This document shows positions 26,112 to 35,120 of a stretch of DNA of 38,586 bases, piece by piece; within the stretch, counting starts at the first letter, position 1; each line of letters begins with the position of its first letter. The stretch spans positions 1 to 38,586 of the forward strand of contig JANYCX010000018.1 in NCBI GenBank assembly GCA_025360065.1, given 5' to 3'. A model generated the notes under the pieces. The model did no database searches. It saw only the letters and a program-made list of their open reading frames with translations, and had not been told where the DNA came from. The stretch comes from Acetobacteraceae bacterium (GTDB lineage: Bacteria > Pseudomonadota > Alphaproteobacteria > Acetobacterales > Acetobacteraceae). The position numbers and the translations under genes are program-made.

Positions 26112-26185
26112 AGTTCTTTTTGTGAACAAAAAGAATCAAAAAAACTTTTTGATACTTTGGTGCGTATCGGCACTCTCGCGGTGCG
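26112..26185 (+). repeat. Dispersed palindromic intergenic repeat, copy 3
   Basis: The hairpin core is at 26114-26135, followed by TCAAAAAAACTTTTTGAT and CGGCACTCTCGCGG. It lies between the porin end and the CoA ligase start; the rest of the 26035-26221 gap shows nothing else. Confidence 0.8.
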
Positions 26186-26221
26186 CATTCAGCCGCCCAA
26201 TGGGTGAAAATGGCAGCCGGA

Positions 26222-27640
26222 TCAGAACGTAATCATGGTGCGCACCCCAATAATCAGCGCGTTACCAAGCGCCTTGCCAGGCCGGTTGGGATCAGCCACG
26301 CCGCCGCCGGTGCGCCAGCGATACTGAATATCGGGCTGAAGCTGCCACCACGGCGCGATCTGCGCCTGGTAGGTCAGCTCGACAAAGGTCTCCGCCCCGC
26401 GCCCCGGCGCAAAGGTGGTGGAAAACAGCGCCAGATCACGCGCCAAGCCCCGCGCGCCACCGCCAATATTGGCGACCCCGAACCCGAGGCCCAGCGTGTC
26501 GTCATCGCGCCCTGGCAACGGCGCCTTCAAGGTCACCCCACCATTGACGCTGAAATTGATCTGGTTGCGATCGGACGGCGCGATCATCGGGCGCAGGAAA
26601 ACCGCGAGCGCCATTGGCGCCTCCGGATCGGGTTGCCAAATTGTCTGATCGGCGACCGCATAAAGGCTAAAATTGCCGCGATCAGTGCGTGCAATGCCGG
26701 AGCTTGCCGGATTGGCCAACGACACTCCCCGTGTATCGAAACGCTGATCGGGATAGCCTGCGGTATCATACCAGAACCCGAGCTTATAGGTCCCCGGCAG
26801 GCCGGATTGGGTGCCCGGCGCATCCGGCGCGCCGGCGCTCGGCGGGTTATGCGCGTATTGAATTTCGCCGATGAACAGCGCCCCGGTGCGCAGGTTGAAA
26901 TTCCCCCCCCACCGCGAACTGCCGCGCAACTGCCCGTCATTGGCGAACGGACCACCCGGCGGATTATCCTGGAACACCCCGGCGAGCACCGTAAACGCGC
27001 CCTGTTGCGCCTTGAGCCGCACCCCGAGCGATGACAGCGGATAGCTTGGCCCGCCGGCGTAAAGATCGGCCGACGGCAGCATCGGCCAGCCCATCATGGT
27101 GTTAAGGAACACCGCCGAGCCGGTGCTCGTCATGAATTCCTGATCGAGGCTTTGTAAGCCGACGCGGACATCTAGTTTGCCATCAACAATCTGCTGCTGG
27201 TACCAAGCCTCCCACAGCCGGGTGGTCGGCGTGGCGGCAATGCCGCTGGTGGTTTGCAGATCGCCAACATGGAACTGGCTGAAATTATGCCCACGGATTT
27301 GCAAGCCACTGATGTTGACCAGCCCGCCCTCCCAGCCGAACGCCTTTTTTGTGTCGAGTTGCAAGGTCAACGTGGACAGGCCCTGATAGGCGGCGCCGCG
27401 CTTGATGCCCCCGGCAAGATTGCCGAAGGCTTCGTTGATGTCGGTCAAGGTAAGCGCAATGCCCACCCGGGCCAGACCCGGTCGCAGTCCGCCGGCATCG
27501 CCGAGCAGGCTGGTGCGCGATGGAGCAAACAGATCCGGGCTATCGGACTGCGCCAGCGCGCTGCCCGCCACGGACAGCAATGCAGCCACAAAAACAGGCA
27601 CGGTAGCAAAACGGCAATTTCGCTTGATGCGCTCCGACAA
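26222..27640 (-). CDS. Carbohydrate-selective porin, OprB family
   Basis: A 472-residue outer-membrane porin. A signal peptide (hydrophobic to about residue 30, GSALA then QSDSPD) precedes a beta-barrel ending in the terminal phenylalanine VRTMITF, as needed for outer-membrane insertion. Family segments include RLWEAWYQQQIVDGKLDVRVG, YPLSSLGVRL and FLRPMIAPSDRNQIN. The start is TTG 27640 with GAGG about 8 bases upstream. As the last gene of the murQ-nagA group it would import amino sugars or muropeptide-derived sugars (inference). Confidence 0.85.
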   Translation of the reverse strand: MSERIKRNCRFATVPVFVAALLSVAGSALAQSDSPDLFAPSRTSLLGDAGGLRPGLARVGIALTLTDINEAFGNLAGGIKRGAAYQGLSTLTLQLDTKKAFGWEGGLVNISGLQIRGHNFSQFHVGDLQTTSGIAATPTTRLWEAWYQQQIVDGKLDVRVGLQSLDQEFMTSTGSAVFLNTMMGWPMLPSADLYAGGPSYPLSSLGVRLKAQQGAFTVLAGVFQDNPPGGPFANDGQLRGSSRWGGNFNLRTGALFIGEIQYAHNPPSAGAPDAPGTQSGLPGTYKLGFWYDTAGYPDQRFDTRGVSLANPASSGIARTDRGNFSLYAVADQTIWQPDPEAPMALAVFLRPMIAPSDRNQINFSVNGGVTLKAPLPGRDDDTLGLGFGVANIGGGARGLARDLALFSTTFAPGRGAETFVELTYQAQIAPWWQLQPDIQYRWRTGGGVADPNRPGKALGNALIIGVRTMITF

Positions 27641-27699
27641 AGGGACCTCAGGCTAGGGAAATTGCGAATTAGTCGCAATAGAAAATAATCGGCCCGAGT

Positions 27700-28827
27700 C
27701 TAAAGCCGCTCGCCGCCCTGCCAAACATCAAGAAGTTGCAAATCAGCATCCAACGCCACCAGATCCGCGCGCATGCCCGGCGCAATCCGCCCACGATCGG
27801 TAAAGCCGGCGGCATCAGCCGGGGTGGCGGTTGCCATCTGCAACGCAACGCGCTGGTCGCAGCCGATCAGCCGCACCAGATTGGCCACCGCCTCCACCAT
27901 GGTCAGATGCGCGCCCGCCAGACCGCCATCCGGCGCCGTGAGACGACCGTTGCGCAAGGTGATGTCGATGTCATAGAGCCTGAAGTGATCGATGTCGGAC
28001 CCGGCAGTTGCCATCGCATCAGACACCAGAAACAGCCGTGTCGGCCCGATTGCGTGCAACGCTATTCGGATCGCGGCGGTATGGGCATGAATGCCGTCGA
28101 CGATAATGCCCGCAAAGGAGCGCGGATCGGTCAGTGCGGCCCCCACTGCGCCGGGTGCCCGCACAGTCAACTGCGACATCGCGCTATAGAGATGGGTAAA
28201 GCCGGTCACCCCGGCGTCGAGGGCCGCAATGACGGTTTCATAATCGGCATCGGTATGCCCGGCGAACACGATACGCCCAGCATCCACCAGCGTGCTGAGC
28301 ATGGCTGGCGAAACGATATCGGGCGCCATGGTAATCAGGAATGGTGCCGGGAACGCCGCCGACAGCAGCGCGATGTCGTCGGCATTTGGCACGATCATGT
28401 TGGCCGCCGGATGGCAGCCGCGCCGCACCGGCGCAAGGAACGGGCCTTCGAGATGCAGGCCGCCAACCCCCGGCACGCCCTGGGCGATCGCCGCGCGCGC
28501 GGCATCAATGGCGGCGCGCAATTCAGGCCGCGTGCCGCTGATAAGCGTCGGCAGGATGGTGGTGGTGCCGCACCGCGCATGGGCGGCCGCAATAGCTGCC
28601 ATGCCGGCCACATCGATCTGATTGTTGAACAGCACCCCACCGCCGCCATTGACCTGCAAATCGATGAAACCTGGTGCCAGGATGGCGCCGTCCGGCAGCA
28701 CCACGACCTCGATCCCGGATGGTGGCTCGGCTACCATGGCAATGATGCGATCGCCGTCGATCAGCAGGACTGCGCCGACATGGTCCTGCTCGCCATCGAA
28801 GATCGTTTCTGCTGCAATCGCCCTCAT
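27700..28827 (-). CDS. nagA: N-acetylglucosamine-6-phosphate deacetylase
   Basis: A 375-residue amidohydrolase removing acetate from N-acetylglucosamine 6-phosphate in amino-sugar use and cell-wall recycling. Clear signatures: APGFIDLQVNGGGGV, GLHLEGPFL, VFAGHTDADYETV with a metal His, GFTHLYSAMSQL, GIIVDGIHAH and LVSDAMATAG with the catalytic Asp. The tail GRIAPGMRADLVALD is standard. The start overlaps the murQ stop by ATGA, so the two are co-translated. Confidence 0.93.
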   Translation of the reverse strand: MRAIAAETIFDGEQDHVGAVLLIDGDRIIAMVAEPPSGIEVVVLPDGAILAPGFIDLQVNGGGGVLFNNQIDVAGMAAIAAAHARCGTTTILPTLISGTRPELRAAIDAARAAIAQGVPGVGGLHLEGPFLAPVRRGCHPAANMIVPNADDIALLSAAFPAPFLITMAPDIVSPAMLSTLVDAGRIVFAGHTDADYETVIAALDAGVTGFTHLYSAMSQLTVRAPGAVGAALTDPRSFAGIIVDGIHAHTAAIRIALHAIGPTRLFLVSDAMATAGSDIDHFRLYDIDITLRNGRLTAPDGGLAGAHLTMVEAVANLVRLIGCDQRVALQMATATPADAAGFTDRGRIAPGMRADLVALDADLQLLDVWQGGERL

Positions 28828-29723
28828 TGTCCAATTTCCCCCAGCGCGGCACGCAACCGCCCCGCATGTTTCGCCAGCGCCGCATCGGCCGCCCCGGCAT
28901 CCAGCCCATGCACCACCAGCACCGCCGGCTTGATCCGCCCGTCAGTCGCAGACAGCGCCACCGCCGCCGCCGCTTCATCGCAGCCGGTCAGGGTTCGCAG
29001 CATCCGAATGGCGCGCAATTTTAGTTTGGCATTCTTGGCCTGCATATCAACCATCAAGCCGCGATGGACGTGGCCCAAAAGCACCATCACCGTCGAAGAC
29101 AGCAAATTGAGCACCACTTTCTGCGCCGTGCCGGCCTTCATCCGCGTCGATCCGGCGATCACCTCCCCGCCGGTTTCAACCAGGATCGGGTGCTCGGCGG
29201 CGGTCAGCAGCGCACCGCCGGCGGAGTTGGACATCCCAATGGTGAGCGCACCGGCGGCACGGGCCGCGATGATTGCGGCGGTGGTAAAGGGCGTGCTGCC
29301 GCTGGCGGCAAGGCCGATCACCACATCGTCGGGTCCAACGCCATGGCTCGCAATGGCGGCAATCGCGGCGTCGCGGTCATCCTCGGCATTTTCCACTGAT
29401 TTGGTGAAAGCAATGTCGCCACCTGCCATCAAGAGCAGCAGGCGCGTCTGTGGCCAGTTGAACGTCGGCGGCAATTCGGCGCCATCCTGCGCACCGATCC
29501 GCCCCGAGGTCCCGGCGCCCACCATCACCAGCCGTCCTGTTGTGGCAAGGCGGGCGCTGGCCGCGACGCAAGCGGCCTCGATCGCGGGCAAAGCCGGGCG
29601 CACGGCGGCAACGGCGGCCAACTGCGCCTCCCACATCGCGGCCAGCATGTCGCCAGGCGGCCAGGCGTCAAGATCGGCGTAGCGCGCCAGAATTGTTTCG
29701 GTTGCCGGAAGCTCAGGTTTCAT
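28824..29723 (-). CDS. murQ: N-acetylmuramic acid 6-phosphate etherase
   Basis: A 299-residue SIS-fold enzyme that cleaves the lactyl ether of MurNAc 6-phosphate to GlcNAc 6-phosphate, feeding NagA. The N-terminal sugar-phosphate site is GRLVMVGAGTSGRIGAQDGAE; later come GGDIAFTKSVENAEDD with the catalytic Glu, GLAASGSTPFT, and STRMKAGTAQKVVLNLLSS. ATG 29723 has GGAGGA upstream. First gene of murQ-nagA-oprB, divergent from the HU gene across 167 bp. No AnmK or MurNAc transporter gene is seen here. Confidence 0.95.
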   Translation of the reverse strand: MKPELPATETILARYADLDAWPPGDMLAAMWEAQLAAVAAVRPALPAIEAACVAASARLATTGRLVMVGAGTSGRIGAQDGAELPPTFNWPQTRLLLLMAGGDIAFTKSVENAEDDRDAAIAAIASHGVGPDDVVIGLAASGSTPFTTAAIIAARAAGALTIGMSNSAGGALLTAAEHPILVETGGEVIAGSTRMKAGTAQKVVLNLLSSTVMVLLGHVHRGLMVDMQAKNAKLKLRAIRMLRTLTGCDEAAAAVALSATDGRIKPAVLVVHGLDAGAADAALAKHAGRLRAALGEIGQ

Positions 29724-29890
29724 TCAATCCTCCGCTAAATCGCAGCAAAATTTGCAGTCAGGCCAAATAAGTCTTTACATTCACGAAAAACGCTTGTTAC
29801 GACACTGTGTCTTTGTGACATCCACAACGCAGCCGCCGAGTCGCAGTATGGCACTGCGGCGGTTGCCGACACCAAGGGAAAGACCAGTCT

Positions 29891-30160
29891 ATGTCGAAAG
29901 CATTCATCGCCAAGGCCATCCAGGAATCCACCGGCCTCACCGGAACCGCATCGAACCGTTGCGCTGGGGAGCTTATGGCCGCCATCGTCAAGGACATGAA
30001 GAAAGCCGGCAAATTCACCTTGCCGAGCTTCGGAACCTTCACGGTGCGCAAAACCAAGGCGCGCAAGGGCCTCAACCCGCGCACCGGCGAAGCCATCAAG
30101 GTCAAGGCTGGCAAAACCGTGCGCTTCAAGGCGTCGCCGATCCTCAAGAAGTCGGTCTGA
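29891..30160 (+). CDS. HU family DNA-binding protein
   Basis: An 89-residue histone-like protein. The HU fold is clear: MSKAFIAKAIQESTGLT, KAGKFTLPSFGTFTV at the dimer core and the DNA-binding arm RKTKARKGLNPRTGEAIKV with the intercalating proline, then the final helix. Length and spacing are normal. GGGAAAGACC gives a ribosome site shortly before the ATG. A strong hairpin follows at 30171. Confidence 0.93.
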   Translation: MSKAFIAKAIQESTGLTGTASNRCAGELMAAIVKDMKKAGKFTLPSFGTFTVRKTKARKGLNPRTGEAIKVKAGKTVRFKASPILKKSV

Positions 30161-30170
30161 TCTGCCGCGG

Positions 30171-30196
30171 GGGATCGGGGCACCGGCCCCGATCCC
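30171..30196. terminator. Strong hairpin between convergent HU and flavin reductase genes
   Basis: GGGATCGGGGC pairs perfectly with GCCCCGATCCC (11 bp) around ACCG. It lacks a T-run on either side, so it may act as a bidirectional stabiliser or partial terminator. Confidence 0.6.
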
Positions 30197-30197
30197 G

Positions 30198-30809
30198 TCA
30201 CGCTGTCGGCCGGATCATTTCGAACTTGTTGACCACTTCGGTATAGTCGCCGCGATAGCCCATGCGCGCAATCGGATGGGCGGCAAGCGTATCGAAAATG
30301 CCATCCACCAGGAAGGTATCATCGATATGAACCCCGACGACTTCACCCAGCACCAGCCAGGTATCAAGCAATCCGCCACCAATCCGCTGCAACTGGATAA
30401 TCTGGGTCACCTTGCATTCCAGCGCCGAGATCGCCCGGGCAATGCGCGGCGGACGCACCAATCTTGACGCGGCGGCGTCCAATCCGGCGAGCTTCATTTC
30501 ATCAACCCCGTGTGCCACTGGCGCCGAGGTGATGTTCATTTCCTTCGCGAGGCCCGCACTGACGAAATTGGCCACAAATTCCCCGGTGGCTTCCGCGTTT
30601 TTCAGGCTGTCCTTGCGGCCCTCGTTCGAGTACCCGAGCACCGGCGGATTGGATGCAAAGCCGTTGAAGAAGCTATAGGGCGCGAGATTAACCCGCCCTT
30701 CGGCATCGACAGTGGAAATCCAGCCGATCGGCCGTGGCGCAATGATCGCCTTGATCGGGTCATGCGGCAAGCCGTGGCCGAGGCGTGGTTCGTAGAAATA
30801 GTCGCTCAA
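30198..30809 (-). CDS. Flavin reductase family protein (FMN-binding split barrel)
   Basis: A 203-residue protein of the DIM6/NTAB flavin reductase group: IIAPRPIGWISTVDAEGRVNLAPYSFFNGFASNPP, FVANFVSAGLAKEMN and a C-terminal VNKFEMIRP. It binds FMN and reduces it with NAD(P)H, or uses it in a reduction. The longer frame to 31169 crosses the neighbouring pseudogene; TTG 30809 is chosen because GGAGGA lies 8 bases upstream. Convergent with HU. Confidence 0.85.
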   Translation of the reverse strand: MSDYFYEPRLGHGLPHDPIKAIIAPRPIGWISTVDAEGRVNLAPYSFFNGFASNPPVLGYSNEGRKDSLKNAEATGEFVANFVSAGLAKEMNITSAPVAHGVDEMKLAGLDAAASRLVRPPRIARAISALECKVTQIIQLQRIGGGLLDTWLVLGEVVGVHIDDTFLVDGIFDTLAAHPIARMGYRGDYTEVVNKFEMIRPTA

Positions 30810-30890
30810 CGGGTGGTCCTCCAGAACAATTCCGTCCCAGGCTAGCGCCTTCCGGCCTGAATGCCAAAAATACAAGCGAAGGATGTCATC

Positions 30891-31386
30891 ATGACCACCC
30901 CCGTAACGACCCGCCGCGCCCGACACCGCGCAGTGCCTTGTGCGCGATGCTGCCACCGGCGCCGGGATCGCCGGGGTAATGGTCTCCAACGGGGACGCTG
31001 TGGTGGTGACTGACGCCGCTGGGCGCTGGACCCTCGATCTGGCAGTTGGCGACAGCGCCTTCGTCATCAAGCCCGGCGGAAATCGGCTATATCCGCGACG
31101 ATGTCGTCGCCCGCAGCATCGGTCTGCCGTGGTACAATTGTCCGGGCAATCCGGCAAATTCGTCGCCATGCAAAAGACCGAGCGGGTTGATCCCGATGTC
31201 GTCGATCTCTACGCCCGCAACCAGGACACCAAGAAGCGCTGGGTCCAACCCGGCCAGTCAAGCCATCTCTGGCAGGCGCGGCTCCCGGGCGAGCTCGGCG
31301 TTGGCAGCCATGCCGTCCAGGTGCGCGGACGCGATGAGTTTGGCCGGGCGCATGCCGCCGCGATGGTGTTGGAAGTGGTGGAATAA
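30891..31386 (+). pseudogene. Decayed calcineurin-like phosphoesterase
   Basis: Three separate pieces of one long phosphoesterase are recognisable. An N-terminal Ig-like piece (VRDAATGAGIAGVMVSNG ... DSAFVIKP) is out of frame with the start ATG 30891. A short piece of the metallophosphatase core (GLPWYNCPGN) lies in another frame. The C-terminal domain (KTERVDPDVVDLYARNQDT ... GVGSHAVQVRGRDEFGRAHA) runs to TAA 31384-31386. Intact relatives are about 500 residues; most of the catalytic domain is deleted and at least two frameshifts remain. Confidence 0.8.
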
Positions 31387-31399
31387 TCAGCGCTGGCGA

Positions 31400-32122
31400 T
31401 TAATGCGCAGCCCCGAGATACGCCGCGCGAACAGCCGGGTCGGTCTTCAAGGCCGCCGCCGGGCCATGCGCAGTGATCCGGCCGTTTTCAAGCACATAGC
31501 CAATATCGGCAACCTCCAAAGCCGCCGCCGCGAATTGTTCGACCAGCAGCATGGTCACCTGGTTCTGCCGCAGCAGCGCGATGGTGGCGAAGACGTCCTC
31601 CACCAGCTTGGGCGCAAGTCCCATCGACGGCTCATCCAGCAGCAGCACCTCAGGCCCCAGCATCAGCGCGCGCGCCATCGCCAACATCTGCTGCTCGCCG
31701 CCCGACAAGGTGCCGGCAAACTGGGCGCGGCGCTCGGACAAGCGCGGGAACAGCGCGTACATCCGATCGAGGTCGCGTCCGACATCCCCGCGCGGGCGCG
31801 CCCCGGTCAGCCGGGTGAAGCTACCCAGCAGAAGGTTATCGGCAACCGACAAGGTGCCAAAAACCCGGCGACCTTCCGGCGAATGGGCCAGACCAAGGCG
31901 GGCAATGTCATGCGAGGCCATGCCGGCAATGTCGGTGCCAGCGAGCATGATCCGCCCGCCGGTGGGCGCAATCATCCCCGACAGCGCCCGCAAGGTGGTG
32001 GTCTTGCCGGCGCCGTTTGATCCGATCAGGGTCACCAGACTGCCCTTGGCGACATCGAGCGATATGCCGTGCAGAACCTGCACCTTGCCATAGCCAGCCG
32101 ACAGGTTTTCGATTTTCAGCAT
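31400..32122 (-). CDS. livF: Branched-chain amino-acid-type ABC transporter ATP-binding protein LivF
   Basis: A 240-residue ABC ATPase with Walker A GSNGAGKTTT, signature LSGGEQQMLAMARAL, Walker B VLLLDEPSMGLAP and a switch His equivalent in LLVEQFA. LivF-type features include HSPEGRRVFGTLSV. ATG 32122 overlaps the preceding stop by one base (TGATG). It pairs with the LivG domain of the upstream fusion to energise uptake. Confidence 0.93.
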   Translation of the reverse strand: MLKIENLSAGYGKVQVLHGISLDVAKGSLVTLIGSNGAGKTTTLRALSGMIAPTGGRIMLAGTDIAGMASHDIARLGLAHSPEGRRVFGTLSVADNLLLGSFTRLTGARPRGDVGRDLDRMYALFPRLSERRAQFAGTLSGGEQQMLAMARALMLGPEVLLLDEPSMGLAPKLVEDVFATIALLRQNQVTMLLVEQFAAAALEVADIGYVLENGRITAHGPAAALKTDPAVRAAYLGAAH

Positions 32123-34074
32123 CACGCCGCCTCGATATGGCTGGTGCCCAGATAGGCGGCGATGACGGCGGGATCGGCCTGCATGTCCGCGGGCTTGCCC
32201 TCGGCGATCTTCTGGCCAAAATCCAGCACCGTTACGATATCGGACAGCGCCATCACCACGTCCATGTGATGCTCGATCAATACCTGGGTAATCCCGTGGT
32301 CGCGGATCTTGCGGATGATGTCGAGCAACTCGACGATATCGGGCGCGGTGAGGCCGGCCGCCGGCTCGTCGAGCAGCAGCAGTTTCGGGTCGAGCGCCAA
32401 AGCACGGGCAATTTCGAGCAGGCGCTGCTTGCCGTAAGGCAGGTTGCGGGCTTCTTCATCGGCGAGCTCGGCGAGCCCGACAAATTCCAGCAGGCTGATG
32501 GCACGCGCGCGGGCGGCGGCCTCCTCGCGCGCGGCACGCGGCAGACCGAGCACAATATCGGCAACCCCGCCACGATAGGTGTGGTTGAGGCCGACCAGGA
32601 TGTTTTCCAGCAACGATAGCTCCCCAAATAACTGCACGTTCTGGAAGGTGCGGGCAATGCCGGCGGCGGCAATCGCGGGGGATTTCCAGCCGGCGATGCT
32701 GTGCCCTTCAAAGCGGATTTCGCCGGCAGTCGGGATATAGATGCCGGTCAGCACGTTCATCATCGTTGACTTGCCCGACCCATTGGGACCGATCAGGCCA
32801 TGGATGGTGCCGGGCATGACCGTCATATCCACCGCATTGAGCGCGCGCAGGCCGCCAAACTGCATCACCACGCCACGAAGTTCCAGCAGCGGGCCGGACA
32901 CAGTATCGGGCGATATCGCCGACCACGCCCCTGACCCGACAATCTGTGCCGCCCCCGCCCGCTTCCAGCGCAGCAGCGCCTGGCGGATCAGGCCATAAAT
33001 CCCGTCCGGCAGATAATAAACCACAAACAGGATCATCAGTCCGTAAACGGTGAGCTTGTAGTCAGTGATTTTCGGCAGCCACAGCGCGAAGATCAAAAAG
33101 CCGATGCACAGCACCACCGGGATCGCCACGTACACCCGGCGCTCGGGCGCGCGCACCGCGATGATGCCCCCGACCACCACCGCGACCGCGGCGATCATGC
33201 CCGCGACAATGCGGAATAATTCGATATCGGCGAGCAGATTGGGCAGGAACACCACCACCATTGTGCCGAGGATTGGCCCGATCCGCGACTTGCGCCCCCC
33301 CATGGTGACGGCGAGCAGAAAGCCGATCGACAAATCGAAGCTGAAATTATTCGGCGCGATATATTGCTCGGAATAGGTGAACAGCACCCCCGCCAACCCC
33401 GCAAAGCCCGCGCTGAGCACGAAGGCCAGCACCTTATGGGAATAGACGCTGACCCCCATGCAGTCGGATGCCACCGGGCTGTCGCGCAAAGCCTCGAACG
33501 CGCGGCCGAAGCGCGATGCCAGCAACCGGTTGATCACCACCAACGTCGCCAGCAGGCAGGCCACCACCACGTAGTAATATTCAACATCGCGCATCCGCGG
33601 CTTGGACATGCCGAGCCAGGGCAAGGCCTCGCGCAGATCGGCGAAGAACGGCTTGGTGAGCGAAATGCCGAGCGGGCCGTTGGTCAGAAACGTCATCTCG
33701 TTGATCAGGATCGCGATGATGGTGCCGAAGGCGAGTGTCACCATCGCCAGATAGGGGCCGGTTACCTGCAAGGCCGGCAAGGCCAGCAGCGCACCGAACC
33801 CGGCTGCCACCACGACCCCCAGCGGCAACGCAACCCAGAAACCAATGCCGAACTGAAATTCCAGCACCCCGGCAGTATAGGCGCCAACCCCGAACAGGGC
33901 GGCATGGCCGAGTGAGACCTCGCCAGTATAGCCAAACACAATATCAAGGCCGAGTGCGACAATCGAGAAGATCGCCACCACGACAAGCAAGTGCAGATAA
34001 TACGGGCTGGTGACCACGAACGGGAACAGCACCAGGGCCGCGACGAGGCCAAGTTTCAGCGCGGCGCGCACCAT
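32122..34074 (-). CDS. Fused LivM permease - LivG ATPase
   Basis: A 650-residue fusion. Residues about 1-340 are the LivM permease with around nine membrane segments and the loop FGRAFEALRDSPVASDCMGV. After a linker (about 360-390, SGAWSAISPDTVSGP) the LivG ATPase begins: LLELRGVVMQFGGLRALN, Walker A GPNGSGKST, signature LPYGKQRLLEIARAL and Walker B LLLLDEPAAGL. No separate livG exists in the operon, so the fusion supplies it. Such fusions occur in other proteobacteria. It starts two bases after the livH stop. Confidence 0.93.
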   Translation of the reverse strand: MVRAALKLGLVAALVLFPFVVTSPYYLHLLVVVAIFSIVALGLDIVFGYTGEVSLGHAALFGVGAYTAGVLEFQFGIGFWVALPLGVVVAAGFGALLALPALQVTGPYLAMVTLAFGTIIAILINEMTFLTNGPLGISLTKPFFADLREALPWLGMSKPRMRDVEYYYVVVACLLATLVVINRLLASRFGRAFEALRDSPVASDCMGVSVYSHKVLAFVLSAGFAGLAGVLFTYSEQYIAPNNFSFDLSIGFLLAVTMGGRKSRIGPILGTMVVVFLPNLLADIELFRIVAGMIAAVAVVVGGIIAVRAPERRVYVAIPVVLCIGFLIFALWLPKITDYKLTVYGLMILFVVYYLPDGIYGLIRQALLRWKRAGAAQIVGSGAWSAISPDTVSGPLLELRGVVMQFGGLRALNAVDMTVMPGTIHGLIGPNGSGKSTMMNVLTGIYIPTAGEIRFEGHSIAGWKSPAIAAAGIARTFQNVQLFGELSLLENILVGLNHTYRGGVADIVLGLPRAAREEAAARARAISLLEFVGLAELADEEARNLPYGKQRLLEIARALALDPKLLLLDEPAAGLTAPDIVELLDIIRKIRDHGITQVLIEHHMDVVMALSDIVTVLDFGQKIAEGKPADMQADPAVIAAYLGTSHIEAA

Positions 34075-34076
34075 GC

Positions 34077-34949
34077 TCAGACCTTTTTGATGGTGGCGCG
34101 GCCAAACAGGCCGGCGGGCTTTAACGTCAGCACCAGCAGCAATAGCACCAGCCCCGGCACGTCCTTGTAGCCGGTCGAGATATAATAGCCGGTCAAGGTC
34201 TCGGTGATGCCCAGGATCAGCCCGCCAACCACCACCCCCATGCCCGATGACAGCCCGCCAATGATGGCGACCGAGAACGCTTTCAGGCCCAGCACGCCCC
34301 CCATCGAAGCCCCGGTCAATGTCACCGGGGCCACCAGTACGCCCGCGAAAGCGGCCGTCATCGACGACAGCGCGTAGGAAAACGTGATCACCAGCGATGT
34401 GTTGATCCCCATCAAACCGGCCGCATCCCGATCGACCGCGGTTGCCACCACGGCCTTGCCGTAAATCGAGCGGCGATTGAACACCTCCACCGCCAGCATC
34501 ATCGCCAGCGCGCCGACCACGATCGCCACCTCCATCGGCAGCACATTAACCCCCATGAACGACAGCGGAGCTTCGGGCAGCGGTGACGGGAATTTCAGCG
34601 CATCACGGCCCCAGATATTCTCGGCGAGATTTTTGAAGATGATGCCCAACGCAATCGTCGCCATAATCCAGCCGGCTTCCGATTTGGTCTTGATCGCCTG
34701 CCGCACGCCCAACCGCTCGACGACAGCACCTTGCAGCAGCCCGAAGGCGAGCACGATCGGCAGCATGATCAGGTAGCCGGTGACGGCAACCACCGTCCAG
34801 CCCACGAGGGAGCCGAGCATCAGCGCCTCGCCCTGGCCAAAATTGAGGGTCTTGGAGGTGGCGAACGTGAGCTGGTAGCCGAACGCGATGACCCCGTAGA
34901 TCATGCCGACCGCGATGCCGCTGGCGATGAGTTGGGCTAGAATTTGCAA
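34077..34949 (-). CDS. livH: Branched-chain amino-acid-type ABC transporter permease LivH
   Basis: A protein of about 290 residues with eight to nine hydrophobic segments: IASGIAVGMIYGVIAFGYQL, the cytoplasmic coupling region DRDAAGLMGIN and GGVLGLKAFSVAIIGGLSSG are typical of LivH. TTG 34949 is preferred with AAGGA about 9 bases upstream; the longer frame to 35057 reads through the palindromic repeat and is artificial. Follows livK after a 171-base gap filled by a large inverted repeat. Confidence 0.9.
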   Translation of the reverse strand: MQILAQLIASGIAVGMIYGVIAFGYQLTFATSKTLNFGQGEALMLGSLVGWTVVAVTGYLIMLPIVLAFGLLQGAVVERLGVRQAIKTKSEAGWIMATIALGIIFKNLAENIWGRDALKFPSPLPEAPLSFMGVNVLPMEVAIVVGALAMMLAVEVFNRRSIYGKAVVATAVDRDAAGLMGINTSLVITFSYALSSMTAAFAGVLVAPVTLTGASMGGVLGLKAFSVAIIGGLSSGMGVVVGGLILGITETLTGYYISTGYKDVPGLVLLLLVLTLKPAGLFGRATIKKV

Positions 34950-34970
34950 GGAAGGGTCCTTAAGGAAATA

Positions 34971-35104
34971 TCTTCTTTTTGTGAACAAAAAGAAGCAAAA
35001 AAACTTTTTGATAATTGCGGCCGTTGGCGTGGGATCGCGGTGGGCCAACGGCTGCAAAGTGTGGGAAAGTTTTTTTGGTTCTTTTCGTTCACAAAAAGAA
35101 CTGC
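34971..35104. repeat. Dispersed palindromic repeat copies 4 and 5 in head-to-head orientation
   Basis: Copy 4 has its hairpin at 34973-34994, copy 5 (inverted) at 35079-35100. Between them GCCGTTGG pairs with CCAACGGC, so the whole 134-base segment can fold into one large stem. It lies in the livK-livH gap, between the binding-protein gene and the membrane-component genes. Confidence 0.8.
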
Positions 35105-35120
35105 TGTCCCTTAACTATCC

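Noticed and set aside
26204-27034. Long plus-strand frames opposite the porin and similar frames opposite other genes
   Set aside because: No recognisable protein sequence and no ribosome sites; the opposite strand encodes clear family members.
34950-35057. N-terminal extension of LivH rich in Lys and Phe
   Set aside because: It is translation of the palindromic repeat; a TTG with a ribosome site gives the normal start.
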